In this document: positions 8,974 through 18,112 of the stretch, in pieces | Layout of the letters: the number at the start of each line of letters is the position of its first letter | How positions within the stretch are numbered: the first letter of the stretch is position 1 | NCBI GenBank assembly: GCA_947306475.1 | Contig: CAMZGS010000002.1 | Location: 1-64,000, forward strand | DNA from: an uncultured Comamonas sp. | GTDB taxonomy: Bacteria > Pseudomonadota > Gammaproteobacteria > Burkholderiales > Burkholderiaceae_C | Length of the DNA: 64,000 nt | Direction: 5' to 3' | Made by a program: the position numbers and the translations under genes | Notes under the pieces: generated by a model | What the model was told of the DNA's origin: nothing | The model's database searches: none | The model's input: only the letters and a program-made list of their open reading frames with translations

Positions 8974-9642
8974 TCAGATCTGCGCTGGTTGCTGCACGGC
9001 CGCAGGCTGCCGGGCGATCCAGCGCAGCAGCGCCTGCAGCGTGGCGCCGTACAGGGGCAGGAACACGATGGTGCTCACCAGCAGCTTGATGACGTAGTCC
9101 ACCCAGGCAATCTCCAGCCAGTGCTCGGCCATGAAGGGGTTGGAGCTGCGCCAGAACGCCACGCTGAAGAATACCAGCGTATCGGCTGCCTGCCCCACGA
9201 TGCCCGAGGCCAGGGGCGCCACCCACCACTGGCGCATGCGGCGCATGCGGTCAAACACCTGCACGTCCAGCAGCTGCCCGAGCACATAGGCCAGAAAGCT
9301 ACCTAGCGAGATGCGGAACACCAGCGTGTTGAACTCGGCCAGACTCTGCCAGCCAGTGAAAGCGCCATCGTGGAACAGCACCGAGACGATGTACGACGCC
9401 ACCAGCGCCGGCACCATGACGCGTGCAATCACCGCCCGGGCGGCCTGCTTGCCGATCAGGCGCACGGTCAGATCCGTTGCCAGGAAGATGAAGGGGAAGC
9501 TGAACGCTCCCCAGGTGGTATGCCAGCCCCACAGCATGATGGGCAGTTGCACCAGGTAGTTGCTGGCGATGATGAGGGAGACGTGCAGGGCGACCAGAGC
9601 CATCAGCGCGTTGCGCTGGGCCGTCTGCGAGAGCAGAAGCAT
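8974..9642 (-). CDS. yhhQ: Queuosine precursor transporter YhhQ
   Basis: A 222-aa integral membrane protein of the YhhQ/COG1738 family (vitamin-uptake-like fold, about six transmembrane helices), which imports queuosine precursors such as preQ0/preQ1 for tRNA wobble modification. Recognisable segments are the N-terminal SLIIASNYLVQLP, FPFIFLATDLTVRLIG, and the acidic VDYVIKLLVS near the C-terminus. I choose the second Met (9642) as start because AAGGA lies 8 bases before it; the Met at 9651 would lie inside that ribosome-binding site. Upstream lies a preQ1-type riboswitch, which fits the substrate. Confidence 0.9.
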   Translation of the reverse strand: MLLLSQTAQRNALMALVALHVSLIIASNYLVQLPIMLWGWHTTWGAFSFPFIFLATDLTVRLIGKQAARAVIARVMVPALVASYIVSVLFHDGAFTGWQSLAEFNTLVFRISLGSFLAYVLGQLLDVQVFDRMRRMRQWWVAPLASGIVGQAADTLVFFSVAFWRSSNPFMAEHWLEIAWVDYVIKLLVSTIVFLPLYGATLQALLRWIARQPAAVQQPAQI

Positions 9643-9650
9643 GAGAGACA

Positions 9651-9689
9651 TCCTTTTTTTACAAGTGCATGGGGGCGAGGGAACCCATG
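9651..9689 (-). promoter_or_regulatory. preQ1-I-type riboswitch upstream of yhhQ
   Basis: Read on the minus strand, stem P1 is CATGGG/CCCATG, enclosing a loop that begins TTCCCT. It is followed by an A-rich tail TAAAAAAAGGA. This matches the preQ1-I pseudoknot plan: a GG-TTC start of the loop, a three-base loop segment (CCT) that pairs with the tail (AGG), and a run of As filling the P1 groove. The tail AGGA is also the ribosome-binding site of yhhQ, so ligand binding should hide it and lower translation. preQ1-I aptamers are known upstream of COG1738 transporters. Assignment is by eye, without a covariance-model score. Confidence 0.8.
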
Positions 9690-9767
9690 GCGCCGGCCCA
9701 CGGCGGGCCAGCACAGAAAGGGGCGCATTCTAGCGGCGCCCGACAGGCACTGCGCGCAGGTGGTGTT

Positions 9768-10601
9768 TCAGCCGTTCAGGTTCACACCCAGGCGCTGGGG
9801 CAGCACGTGTTGCAGCACGGTGGTGGAGATCTCCTCAATCGACTTGTGCGTGCTCGACAGCCACTTCACCCCGGCGCGGCGCATCATGGCCTCAGCCTCG
9901 GCCACTTCGTAGCGGCAGTTCTCCAGGCTGGCGTAGTGCGAGTTGGGGCGGCGCTCGTTGCGGATCTCGGACAGGCGCTGTGGGTCGATGGTCAGGCCAA
10001 ACAGCTTCTTGCGGATGGGCTCCAGCGCCGGCGGCAGCTGCTTGCGCACAAAGTCTTCGGGGATGAGCGGGTAATTGGCCACCTTCAGGCCAAACTGCAT
10101 CGCCAGGTACAGGCTGGTGGGGGTCTTGCCGGAGCGGCTGACGCCAATCAGCACCACATCGGCACCGGACAGGTCGCGGTTGGTCTGCCCGTCGTCGTGC
10201 GCCAGCGTGTAGTTGATGGCTTCCATGCGGTTCAGGTAGTCCTTGCTCTGGCTGATGTCGGAGAAGCGCCCCACGCGGTGCTGGCTCTTCATGCCCAGCT
10301 CGTCTTCCAGCGGCTGCACAAAGGTGCCGAACATGTCCATCAGCAAACCTTTGCAATGCGTGTTGACAACTTGCAACACTTCCTGATTGACGAGGGTGGT
10401 GAACACGATCGGCCGCTTGCCCTCCACTTCGCCCGTGTGGTTGACCTGGCGGACCGCCTGGTGCGCCTTGTCCGCGGTATCCACAAAGGGAATGCGCACG
10501 ATGCGCGGCGTGATGTCGAACTGCGCCATCAAGGCAGTGCCAAAGGTTTCGGCGGTGATGCCGGTGCCGTCGGAGATTACGAAAACGGTGCGTGTATGCA
10601 T
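9768..10601 (-). CDS. ppsR: Phosphoenolpyruvate synthase regulatory protein (kinase/pyrophosphorylase)
   Basis: A 277-aa bifunctional regulator of the DUF299 family. It inactivates PEP synthase by ADP-dependent phosphorylation of a Thr beside the catalytic His and reactivates it by phosphate-dependent pyrophosphorolysis. The N-terminus [14 protein letters not shown] and the P-loop GVSRSGKT (153-160) are diagnostic. Length equals the E. coli homologue. It is transcribed divergently from ppsA across 228 bases, so the regulator and its target enzyme share one intergenic control region. Confidence 0.96.
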   Translation of the reverse strand: MHTRTVFVISDGTGITAETFGTALMAQFDITPRIVRIPFVDTADKAHQAVRQVNHTGEVEGKRPIVFTTLVNQEVLQVVNTHCKGLLMDMFGTFVQPLEDELGMKSQHRVGRFSDISQSKDYLNRMEAINYTLAHDDGQTNRDLSGADVVLIGVSRSGKTPTSLYLAMQFGLKVANYPLIPEDFVRKQLPPALEPIRKKLFGLTIDPQRLSEIRNERRPNSHYASLENCRYEVAEAEAMMRRAGVKWLSSTHKSIEEISTTVLQHVLPQRLGVNLNG

Positions 10602-10829
10602 GGGCGCGTCAAGAGGCTTGGTCAGAAACAGCCGGGTTTTGTCTGGGTTTTGGCATCCCGGCCCTACAATCGCCCATTATTTGCCAGATTTCTCCGCGCG
10701 CCAGTGCAAGTCCGATCACAAGTACACCAAGAGACAAGCGCACAGCGGGCGGTTTTTTTGCTCCCTGTAGGAGTGGCGGGTTGCCGTGGCGCAGGGGCAG
10801 GACAGATTTTTTAACTTTGGAGCTTTTTT

Positions 10830-13220
10830 ATGTCCGAACGCTTTGCAGCGAACGCTTTGGTAGTGCCCTTCGAGCAGCTACGCATGGAAGACGTCGAGGT
10901 CGTGGGGGGCAAGAACGCCTCGCTCGGCGAGATGATCTCCCAATTGCCCCAGGGCGTGCGCGTGCCCACCGGCTTTGCCACTACCGCCTACGCCTTCCGC
11001 CAGTTCCTGGCATTCGAGGGCCTGGCCGACAAGATCTCGGCCAAGCTGGCCGCGCTGAACGTCGATGATGTGCGCGCCCTGGCCCAGGTGGGTGCCGAAA
11101 TTCGCGCCATGGTGGAAGCCCAGCCCTTCCCCGCCGACCTGGAAAAGGCCATCCGCGAGGAGTTTGCCCGCCTGCAAGGCGGCAACGAGTCGGCCTCCTT
11201 TGCCGTGCGTTCTTCCGCCACCGCAGAAGACCTGCCCGACGCATCGTTTGCCGGTCAGCAGGAAACCTTCCTGAACGTGGTCGGCATCGACGACGTGCTG
11301 CACAAGATGAAGGAAGTGTTCGCTTCCCTGTACAACGACCGCGCCATCTCCTACCGCGTGCACAAGGGCTTTGCCCACGACGTGGTGGCCCTGTCCGCAG
11401 GCGTGCAGCGCATGGTGCGCTCCGACCTGGGCGCTGCTGGCGTGATGTTCACCATCGACACCGAGTCCGGCTTTGAAGACGTGGTTTTCATCACTTCGAG
11501 CTACGGTCTGGGCGAAACCGTGGTGCAGGGCGCTGTGAACCCTGACGAGTTCTACGTGCACAAGCCCATGCTCAAGGCGGGCAAGAGCGCGCTGATCCGC
11601 CGCAATCTGGGCTCCAAGCTGATCCAGATGGTGTTCTCGACCCCTGAAGAAAAGGCTGCTTCGGGCAAGCTGGTCAAGACCACGGATGTGGCACCTGAAC
11701 TGCGCAACCGTTACTCCCTGACCGATGCCGAAGTGCAGGAACTGGCCCAGTACGCACTGGTGATCGAGCAGCACTATGGCCGCCCCATGGACATCGAGTG
11801 GGGCAAGGACGGCACCGACGGCAAGCTGTACATCCTGCAGGCACGTCCTGAAACCGTGAAGAGCCAGTCCAAGGGCCAGGCCGAGCTGCGCTACAAGCTC
11901 AAGGGCACGGGCAATGTGCTGGCCGAAGGCCGTGCGATTGGCCAGAAGATCGGCACCGGCCCTGTGCGTCTGGTGTCTGATATTTCGCAGATGGACCAGG
12001 TGCAGGCCGGCGACGTGCTGGTGACCGACATGACCGACCCCAACTGGGAACCCGTCATGAAGAAGGCCTCGGCCATCGTGACCAACCGTGGCGGCCGTAC
12101 CTGCCACGCCGCGATCATCGCGCGTGAACTGGGCATCCCTGCCGTGGTGGGCTGCGGCGACGCCACTTCCCGTCTGAAGGACGGCACGCTGGTGACCGTG
12201 TCCTGCGCCGAAGGCGACACCGGCAAGATCTATGACGGCCTGATCGAGACCGAAGTGACCGAGGTCAAGCGCGGCGAAATGCCCGAGATCAAGACCAAGA
12301 TCATGATGAACGTGGGCAACCCCCAGCTGGCCTTTGACTTTGCCCAGCTGCCCAATGCTGGCGTGGGTCTGGCCCGTCTGGAGTTCATCATCAACAACAA
12401 CATCGGCGTGCACCCCAAAGCCATCCTGGACTACCCCGCCGTTGATCCCGACCTGAAGAAGGCCGTGGAATCCGTGGCCCGCGGTCACGCATCGCCCCGT
12501 GCGTTCTACGTGGACAAGGTCGCCGAAGGCGTGGCAACCATTGCTGCTGCGTTCTGGCCCAAGCCCGTGATCGTGCGCATGTCGGACTTCAAGTCCAATG
12601 AATACCGCAAGCTGATCGGCGGCAGCCGCTACGAGCCCGAGGAAGAGAACCCCATGCTGGGCTTCCGCGGCGCCGCACGCTACATCTCCGAAGACTTCGG
12701 CGAAGCCTTCAAGATGGAATGCGAAGCCCTGCGCCGCGTGCGTGAGGACATGGGTCTGACCAACGTCGAGATCATGATCCCCTTCGTGCGCACCCTGAAG
12801 CAGGCCGAGCGCGTGACCGAGCTGCTGGCGGAAAACGGCCTCAAGCGTGGTGAGAATGGCCTGCGTCTGATCATGATGTGCGAAGTGCCCTCGAACGCCA
12901 TCCTGGCCGACGAGTTCCTCGAGTACTTCGACGGCTTCTCCATCGGCTCCAACGACCTGACCCAGCTGACCCTGGGCCTGGACCGCGACTCCGGTCTGGA
13001 GCTGCTGGCGGCCGACTTTGACGAGCGCGATCCTGCTGTGCAGAAGATGCTGGAGCGCGCCATCTCGGCCTGCCTGGCCAAGGGCAAGTACGTCGGCATC
13101 TGCGGTCAGGGCCCTTCGGACCACCCCGACTTTGCCAAGTGGCTGGCCGACAAGGGCATCGTGTCGATCTCGCTCAACCCCGACACCGTGATCGACACCT
13201 GGCAGAACCTGGCCGGTTAA
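10830..13220 (+). CDS. ppsA: Phosphoenolpyruvate synthase
   Basis: A 796-aa cytosolic enzyme making PEP, AMP and phosphate from pyruvate, ATP and water for gluconeogenesis. The N-terminal ATP-grasp domain starts near [11 protein letters not shown]. The central swivelling domain carries the phosphohistidine His426 in GGRTCHAA, preceded by the Thr that PpsR targets. The C-terminal TIM-barrel domain ends with the catalytic Cys758 in [15 protein letters not shown] lies 9 bases before the ATG. Codon use is strongly biased towards preferred codons, as in highly expressed genes. The symporter pair downstream begins 18 bases after the stop, suggesting co-transcription. Confidence 0.97.
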   Translation: MSERFAANALVVPFEQLRMEDVEVVGGKNASLGEMISQLPQGVRVPTGFATTAYAFRQFLAFEGLADKISAKLAALNVDDVRALAQVGAEIRAMVEAQPFPADLEKAIREEFARLQGGNESASFAVRSSATAEDLPDASFAGQQETFLNVVGIDDVLHKMKEVFASLYNDRAISYRVHKGFAHDVVALSAGVQRMVRSDLGAAGVMFTIDTESGFEDVVFITSSYGLGETVVQGAVNPDEFYVHKPMLKAGKSALIRRNLGSKLIQMVFSTPEEKAASGKLVKTTDVAPELRNRYSLTDAEVQELAQYALVIEQHYGRPMDIEWGKDGTDGKLYILQARPETVKSQSKGQAELRYKLKGTGNVLAEGRAIGQKIGTGPVRLVSDISQMDQVQAGDVLVTDMTDPNWEPVMKKASAIVTNRGGRTCHAAIIARELGIPAVVGCGDATSRLKDGTLVTVSCAEGDTGKIYDGLIETEVTEVKRGEMPEIKTKIMMNVGNPQLAFDFAQLPNAGVGLARLEFIINNNIGVHPKAILDYPAVDPDLKKAVESVARGHASPRAFYVDKVAEGVATIAAAFWPKPVIVRMSDFKSNEYRKLIGGSRYEPEEENPMLGFRGAARYISEDFGEAFKMECEALRRVREDMGLTNVEIMIPFVRTLKQAERVTELLAENGLKRGENGLRLIMMCEVPSNAILADEFLEYFDGFSIGSNDLTQLTLGLDRDSGLELLAADFDERDPAVQKMLERAISACLAKGKYVGICGQGPSDHPDFAKWLADKGIVSISLNPDTVIDTWQNLAG

Positions 13221-13238
13221 GGCCTTTCAAGGCTCGCC

Positions 13239-13610
13239 ATGCCCGCGCAAACTCCTGCCCAGCATGACGAGTCCGCTGCGGACGGGGGCATCTTCGCCCC
13301 TGATCTGCACGACACCCACCACCTTTGGCTGAAGGCAGTATTGCTGGCAGTCTGGGTGGTGGCTTCGTTTGGCGTGACGTTTTATGCCCGTGAGTTGCAG
13401 GCCCTGGTGGAGGGCCGGCAACTGGGCTACTGGATGGCCGCGCAGGGCGCCGTGTTGATCTTCATCGTGCTGGTGCTGGTGTACTGCGTTGCCATGGACT
13501 ATTTCGAGCGCCAGGACCAGCGGCATCAGGCCGGCAGCGTCCCCTCTGAAGCATCTTCTCCCACATACCGTCACGGTGGCGCAGACCATGGCGCAGGACA
13601 GGGCCGGTAG
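13239..13610 (+). CDS. DUF4212 small subunit of a sodium:solute symporter
   Basis: A 123-aa membrane protein with two transmembrane helices (LKAVLLAVWVVASFGVTFYA and VLIFIVLVLVYCVAMDYF) after a short cytosolic tail. DUF4212 proteins are the small partners of VC_2705-type sodium:solute symporters and are almost always encoded directly upstream of them, as here. The last 23 bases overlap the symporter start at 13588, which points to translational coupling. Location after ppsA suggests uptake of an organic acid such as acetate, lactate or pyruvate; the substrate is not shown by sequence. Confidence 0.88.
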   Translation: MPAQTPAQHDESAADGGIFAPDLHDTHHLWLKAVLLAVWVVASFGVTFYARELQALVEGRQLGYWMAAQGAVLIFIVLVLVYCVAMDYFERQDQRHQAGSVPSEASSPTYRHGGADHGAGQGR

Positions 13611-15687
13611 CAGCGGCGGCAGGCGGCGCTTTGGCGTGCTGCGTGCGGCGCGTTATCGCTGGCGCTGGCACCGTTTCGTGGGCCTGTACACGCTGGGCTT
13701 TCTGGGGCTGCTGTGCCTGATGATCTGGGCCGAGGCCATGGGGCTGTCGCGCCACTGGATCGGGCCGGTGTTCCTGTTTGTCACCGTCATGGTGTATGCC
13801 CTGATCGGGGTGTTCGGGCGCACGGGATCGGCCGAAGAGTATTACGTTGCCGGGCGTCGCATTCCGCCCGTGTACAACGGCATGGCAGCAGCGGCCGACT
13901 GGATGAGTGCTGCTTCCTTCATCAGTCTGGCTGGCGCCCTGTATCTGCAAGGCTTCAGCGGCACCCCCGACCAGCCCGGCGGGCTGGCCTACCTGCTGGG
14001 GTGGACAGGCGGTTTTGTGCTGGTGGCCATGCTGGTGGCGCCCCACCTGCGCGCCATGCGGCTGTACACCCTGCCGGATTTTTTCCAGCAGCGCTTTGGC
14101 GGCACCTGGCCGCGTGTCATCGCGGCGCTGGCGACGGTGCTGTGCTCGTTCACCTACGTGGTGGCGCAGATCTATGGTGTGGGGCTGATTGCCTCGCGCC
14201 TGACCGGGGTGCAGTTCGAGATCGGCATCATGCTCGGCCTGGGCGGGGTGCTGGTGTGTTCCTTCCTGGGTGGCATGCGCGCCATCACCTGGACGCAGGT
14301 GTCGCAGTACATCGTGCTGCTACTGGCATTTCTGATCCCCGTCTCGTGGCTGGCGTACAAGCAGTTCGGCAACCCGGTGGCCGCGCTGGCCTACGGCAGC
14401 CATTTGCAGGCCATTGCCGAGCGCGAGGCGCAGCTGCTCGCTTCGCCCGAAGAGCAGCAGGTGAGCCAGGAGTTCGCGCGCCGCGCCGAAGAGCTTGAGC
14501 ACAAGTTGCAGAACGTAGAGCTGGCGCTGGAGCAGGAGCGCCAGGCCTTGCAGGAGCGCGTGCGCCGTCTGCGTGCTATGGGCAGCGACATCGCCACCAT
14601 CGTGCAGGCCAACCGGGAGCTGGCCAACATGCCGCGCAGCGAGAGCGAAGCGCGCCAGCTGTGGCAGGCGCAGCGTCAGGAATACCTCCACCGCGCCCAG
14701 CCTCTGGGCGGCGTGCCTCTGCATACCCAGCCGTTTGCCGGCGATCCCCAGGGCACGCCGCAAGAGCAGGCGCTGTTTGAGCGCTCACGGCGCAACTTTC
14801 TGGCCCTGATGTTTTGCCTGATGGTGGGCACAGCCGGCCTGCCGCACCTGCTCACGCGTTTTTACACCGCGCCATCGGTGGCGGGGGCGCGTACTTCGGT
14901 GGCATGGTCGCTGTTTTTCATTGCCCTGCTGTATCTGAGTGCGCCCGCGCTGGCGGCGATGGTGAAGTTTGAGGTCATGCACAAGCTGGTGGGCGTGCGC
15001 TTCGATGAGCTGCCGACGTGGATTGCACAGTGGATGCGCATGGATGCTTCGCTCTTGGCGGTGGAGGACGTCAACGGCGACGGGCGCCTGCAATGGGGCG
15101 AGATGCGCCTGGGGGCCGACCTGATCATGCTGGCCACGCCGGAGATTGCGGGCCTGCCCTACGTCATCTCGGGGCTGGTGGCCGCTGGCGGTCTGGCGGC
15201 GGCGCTTTCCACGGCCGATGGCCTGCTGCTGACCATCAGCAATGCGCTGGTGCGCGATTTGTATTTCGAGTCGCGCAAGATCAAGCCCAGTGCGGAGCAG
15301 CGCGTCATCGTCTCCAAGTTCATGCTTATGGCCGTGGCCCTGGCGGCGGCCTTTGTTGCCGGGCAGCGCCCCTCGGACATCCTGCCGATGGTGACGGCGG
15401 CGTTCTCGCTGGCGGCCTCGGCGTTCGTGCCGGCCATGGTGCTGGGCATTTTCTGGCGCGGCACCAACCGTCAGGGGGCAGTAGCGGGCATGTTGTGCGG
15501 ACTGGGGATCACGCTGTACTACATGCTCTCGCACGCTGCCTCGGTGCGCGCCGTGGTGCCGACCGGCTGGCTGGCCGACGGACTGTGGTGGGAGATCCAG
15601 CCCATATCGGCAGCCGTCTTTGGCGTGCCGGTGGGGCTGGCCGTCACGGTCCTGGTCAGCTGGCTGGGAAAATCAAAAAAAGCATAG
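13588..15687 (+). CDS. Sodium:solute symporter (VC_2705 family) with coiled-coil insert and EF-hand-like loop
   Basis: A 699-aa SSS-family permease. N-terminal core helices include EEYYVAGRRIPPVYNGMAAAADWMSAASFI and the later LATPEIAGLPYVISGLVAAGGLAAALSTADG, with the sodium-site Ser/Thr residues of this family. Two insertions stand out. One, about residues 270-410, is a charged, Glu/Arg/Gln-rich predicted coiled coil. The other is a canonical EF-hand loop at 494-505 (DVNGDGRLQWGE), with acidic or oxygen ligands at positions 1, 3, 5 and 12. I recall such a loop in related symporters, but calcium control is inference. The stop codon TAG falls inside a dispersed repeat. The Met at 13588 is chosen because the frame upstream lacks family similarity. 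Confidence 0.88.
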   Translation: MAQDRAGSSGGRRRFGVLRAARYRWRWHRFVGLYTLGFLGLLCLMIWAEAMGLSRHWIGPVFLFVTVMVYALIGVFGRTGSAEEYYVAGRRIPPVYNGMAAAADWMSAASFISLAGALYLQGFSGTPDQPGGLAYLLGWTGGFVLVAMLVAPHLRAMRLYTLPDFFQQRFGGTWPRVIAALATVLCSFTYVVAQIYGVGLIASRLTGVQFEIGIMLGLGGVLVCSFLGGMRAITWTQVSQYIVLLLAFLIPVSWLAYKQFGNPVAALAYGSHLQAIAEREAQLLASPEEQQVSQEFARRAEELEHKLQNVELALEQERQALQERVRRLRAMGSDIATIVQANRELANMPRSESEARQLWQAQRQEYLHRAQPLGGVPLHTQPFAGDPQGTPQEQALFERSRRNFLALMFCLMVGTAGLPHLLTRFYTAPSVAGARTSVAWSLFFIALLYLSAPALAAMVKFEVMHKLVGVRFDELPTWIAQWMRMDASLLAVEDVNGDGRLQWGEMRLGADLIMLATPEIAGLPYVISGLVAAGGLAAALSTADGLLLTISNALVRDLYFESRKIKPSAEQRVIVSKFMLMAVALAAAFVAGQRPSDILPMVTAAFSLAASAFVPAMVLGIFWRGTNRQGAVAGMLCGLGITLYYMLSHAASVRAVVPTGWLADGLWWEIQPISAAVFGVPVGLAVTVLVSWLGKSKKA

Positions 15688-15782
15688 CTGGCTGCGCCTG
15701 TTTTTATTGGGTTTCAATATAAAAATGCCTTGAAATCCAGAATACAAAGGCGATGGAAGCTATTGTTTTTGATTTTTCCAGG
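15675..15782. repeat. Dispersed intergenic palindromic repeat, copy 2
   Basis: The left arm aaaaagcatagctggctgcgcctg and right arm aaaggcgatggaagctattgttttt enclose about 55 bases holding a smaller ggtttcaat/ttgaaatcc hairpin. The TAG within cATAGct is the stop codon of the symporter gene. Confidence 0.75.
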
Positions 15783-15844
15783 TTAATCCCAATGGTTTTT
15801 CGTTGTCGTGCTCATGACACTCGGATGTAACAGGGTGACGAGCT

Positions 15845-16309
15845 ATGAAACAGATATTGCGAAAGACCCCATTGGGGCAACAAGCCTTCAAGGAGCGCAG
15901 CGCCGTTCTGGCTGGCGGGCGGCGTTCGGCCTTTCTTCTGTGCGATGGCGTGCGCACCGCCGCTGAGGTGCTGGACAGCACGAAGGGGCTGGGCGTGCAG
16001 CAGGCGGATATCGATGCCCTGCTGGAGCTGGGGCTGCTGGAGCCCATCGCCGCATCGCCCATTGAACTGAGTCCCTCCCCGGCTGCGGCGCAGGCCGCAC
16101 CCGGCGAGCGTCTGCCTCAGGAGCGCTATGCCGAGGGCTACACCATCGCCACGGAGCTCACGGGCAAGCTGGGGCTCAAGGGCTTTCACCTGAATCTGGC
16201 GGTCGAGGCCACCACCTGCTACGACGATCTGGTGGCGGTGGCACCCAGGATCCGCGATGCCGTGGGGCTGGAGCGTTACGCCCCGCTGGAGCATGCCCTG
16301 TTTGGCTAG
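15845..16309 (+). CDS. Hypothetical protein (154 aa), possible winged-helix-like N-terminus
   Basis: I do not recognise a family with a known function. Residues 1-75 alternate helix-forming segments (FKERSAVLAGGRRSAFLLCDG, then DIDALLELGLLEP), in the manner of short domains seen in twitching or response-regulator-associated betaproteobacterial proteins. A Pro/Ala linker (about 75-90) leads to a second helical part (YTIATELTGKLGLKGFHLNLAVE). There is no signal peptide or membrane helix, so it is probably cytosolic. The start has a run of sequence without a strong ribosome-binding site (gacgagct before the ATG). The gene stands alone, followed by a convergent terminator. Confidence 0.7.
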   Translation: MKQILRKTPLGQQAFKERSAVLAGGRRSAFLLCDGVRTAAEVLDSTKGLGVQQADIDALLELGLLEPIAASPIELSPSPAAAQAAPGERLPQERYAEGYTIATELTGKLGLKGFHLNLAVEATTCYDDLVAVAPRIRDAVGLERYAPLEHALFG

Positions 16310-16367
16310 CCTGCAGCCAACGGCGCGTGAATGGGTGGAACATCAGGCGCCCTGGCAGAAAGCACAA

Positions 16368-16394
16368 CGGCCTGCAATTGCAGGCCGTCTTTCG
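16368..16394. terminator. Palindromic terminator between convergent genes
   Basis: The perfect 20-bp palindrome cggcctgcaattgcaggccg is followed by tctttcg on the plus strand and gttgtgctttc on the minus strand. It separates the hypothetical gene from the convergent FKBP gene. Confidence 0.7.
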
Positions 16395-16428
16395 TTTGTG
16401 ATGCGTGGGCCGCTGGGGCCCTGGTGCA

Positions 16429-16782
16429 TTACACGTTCAGCAGTTCCACGTCGAACTTGAGCGTGGCATTGGGAGGAATGACCCCGCCTGCACCGCGTGC
16501 ACCGTAGCCCAGCTCGGGGGGAATGATCAGGGTGCGCTTGCCGCCCACCTGCATGCCTTGCACGCCTTCATCCCAGCCACGGATCACCATGCCGGCCCCC
16601 AGAGGGAAGACGAAGGGATCGTTGCGGTCCTTGCTGGAGTCGAACTTGGCGCCTTGCTGGCCGTCCTGGTACAGCCAGCCGGTGTAGTGCACGGTCACGT
16701 ACTTGCCGGCCACAGCGGTGGCGCCACTGCCCACAACGGTATCTTCGTACTGCAGGCCAGAGGCGGTGGTGGTCATTGCCAT
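16429..16782 (-). CDS. FKBP-type peptidyl-prolyl cis-trans isomerase
   Basis: A compact 117-aa single-domain FKBP that catalyses cis-trans isomerisation of X-Pro bonds. Typical segments are VTVHYTGWLYQDGQQGAKFDSS, FPLGAGMVIRGWDEGVQGM and RTLIIPPELGYGARGAGGVIPPNATLKFDVELL, containing the drug- and substrate-pocket aromatic residues. There is no signal peptide, so it acts in the cytosol. It lies 30 bases downstream of the HxlR-type regulator gene on the same strand, probably in one transcript. Confidence 0.95.
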   Translation of the reverse strand: MAMTTTASGLQYEDTVVGSGATAVAGKYVTVHYTGWLYQDGQQGAKFDSSKDRNDPFVFPLGAGMVIRGWDEGVQGMQVGGKRTLIIPPELGYGARGAGGVIPPNATLKFDVELLNV

Positions 16783-16812
16783 GGAAATTCCTTGAGTGAT
16801 GCGGGTGGGGGA

Positions 16813-17115
16813 TCAGGCCTTGCTCTTGCCGGCCCAGCGGTTGGCGAAGGCCTGCAGGTCGCTCAGACGCTTGAGCAGGTCCTGGCCCTGAAGCGTGACG
16901 GTGTAGCCATCGCTGCCGTGCTCCATGAAGCCGGCTTCACGCAGCTCCTTGATGCGCGTGTTCAGGGTGTTGGGGGTGATGCCTCCCACGCTGTCCTGCA
17001 GCAGGCGGAAGGTTTGCGGATGACCATCGCGCAGTGCCCACAGGACGCGCAGGGCATAACGGCGTTCCAACTGTTCAAGCAGCAGATTGATGGCGACATT
17101 TTCTTTTGAGCTCAT
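16813..17115 (-). CDS. HxlR-like winged-helix transcriptional regulator
   Basis: A 100-aa protein that is little more than a winged helix-turn-helix of the HxlR type: a helical start (LLEQLERRYALRVLWALRDG), a recognition region (GGITPNTLNTRIKELREAGF) and a wing (HGSDGYTVTLQGQDLL). HxlR/YodB regulators normally carry an N-terminal redox-sensing Cys (CPV motif). This protein has no cysteine at all, so a thiol switch is excluded. It is followed by the FKBP gene. Its targets cannot be read from the sequence. Confidence 0.8.
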   Translation of the reverse strand: MSSKENVAINLLLEQLERRYALRVLWALRDGHPQTFRLLQDSVGGITPNTLNTRIKELREAGFMEHGSDGYTVTLQGQDLLKRLSDLQAFANRWAGKSKA

Positions 17116-17282
17116 GGACGCTTCTCCTCTTGTGCTGCGCCTGACCGGCGCTTCAATTTGCTACAAGTTTAGTAGCTTCAAATAAGCACTGACAAGGCAG
17201 GTATCCCGGTTTTTACATAAAACAACGCAAAATGTTGCGCAACTGCTACGTTTTTCTTGGATGCTGCGCTTTTTTTAATCCA

Positions 17283-17324
17283 GAAAAACAGCGCCCGGCA
17301 CTGATGCATTCAGTGCCGGGCGCT
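17283..17324 (-). terminator. Strong rho-independent terminator
   Basis: Arms agcgcccggcactga and tcagtgccgggcgct pair perfectly over 15 bp around a 5-base loop. On the minus strand they are followed by gtttttctg. The hairpin lies 20 bases past the stop of the DUF5610 gene. Confidence 0.9.
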
Positions 17325-17343
17325 ATAGGTTTATGGAGCAGGT

Positions 17344-17982
17344 TCAGGCGGTTTTGGCGTCCGTTCCAGCTTCCGGGGTGGTCTCAGGAGCGGTGGTTGC
17401 CGGGGCGCGCAGCGCTTCCAGCTTTCGGGCCAGGAAATCGTCATAACCCTGCTGCACCAGGGCATAGGTCTTCTGGATGCCCTCGGCCACCGGGCTGCCT
17501 TCACCCAGGACGCCCAGGCCGTTGAGGATGTCCTCGGCCTCGCGGTAGCCCTGCTCGAAACCGCCACGGATCAGCTCGACGAAGTTGCGCACCACGGTCT
17601 CGGGATCTTCATCGGCGTGCTGTGCGGCATAGGCTTCGAAGAAGGCGGTGGACATGCTCAGGATGCGCCCGGCCGTGGCTTCGGGGCTGTTGTCCTGGCC
17701 CATGGCCTGGCCGATGGCATCGGGCCCCAGCTCGGGCTCCAGGTAGGCGTTGATGCTGTCGATGGCGCTGCGGTACAGCAGCGCCAGGCCATTGTTGCCG
17801 GCCTGCACGGAAACCTGCAGGGAGGCTTCCAGAATCTGGGCGTTCAGGGTGTTGCGCTGCCCTTCGGGGCGGGCCTGAGCAGTCTTCTGGGCCTCGGTGA
17901 TGGGGTCCTTGGCCGAAGCAGCCGCGTTCAGGCTGTGGGCGCTGTTCGGGGTTTGGGACAGGGCGGTGGTGGAAGCAACCAT
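17344..17982 (-). CDS. DUF5610-domain protein
   Basis: A 212-aa, largely helical, soluble protein. The DUF5610 core spans about residues 45-175 and includes the landmarks NAQILEASLQVSVQAGN, LLYRSAIDSINAYLEPELG, NSPEATAGRILSMS and RGGFEQGYREAEDILNGLG. The family occurs mostly in flagellated proteobacteria and its function is not known to me. The start is the ATG preceded by GGAGGA at 8 bases, which is a strong ribosome-binding site. The tail is Ala/Thr/Pro-rich. It is followed by a strong terminator and lies downstream of the ParB-like gene, 130 bases away on the same strand. Confidence 0.85.
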   Translation of the reverse strand: MVASTTALSQTPNSAHSLNAAASAKDPITEAQKTAQARPEGQRNTLNAQILEASLQVSVQAGNNGLALLYRSAIDSINAYLEPELGPDAIGQAMGQDNSPEATAGRILSMSTAFFEAYAAQHADEDPETVVRNFVELIRGGFEQGYREAEDILNGLGVLGEGSPVAEGIQKTYALVQQGYDDFLARKLEALRAPATTAPETTPEAGTDAKTA

Positions 17983-18112
17983 GATGTATTCCTCCAAAAG
18001 GGTAAGGGGGGCGTACGCCTTTATCGGCAGCGCCGGGCACAACTTGAGGGTGGGTTGCAAACCGTCGCTTCCGTCCTGTCCCGGCACGGGGCCGCCGCTG
18101 GTGCTGCGTGCT

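Noticed and set aside
17150-17270. A further copy of the dispersed repeat upstream of the HxlR-type gene
   Set aside because: Only short words (gtagcttcaaataagc, ctgctacgttttt) resemble the arms and they do not pair over a useful length.
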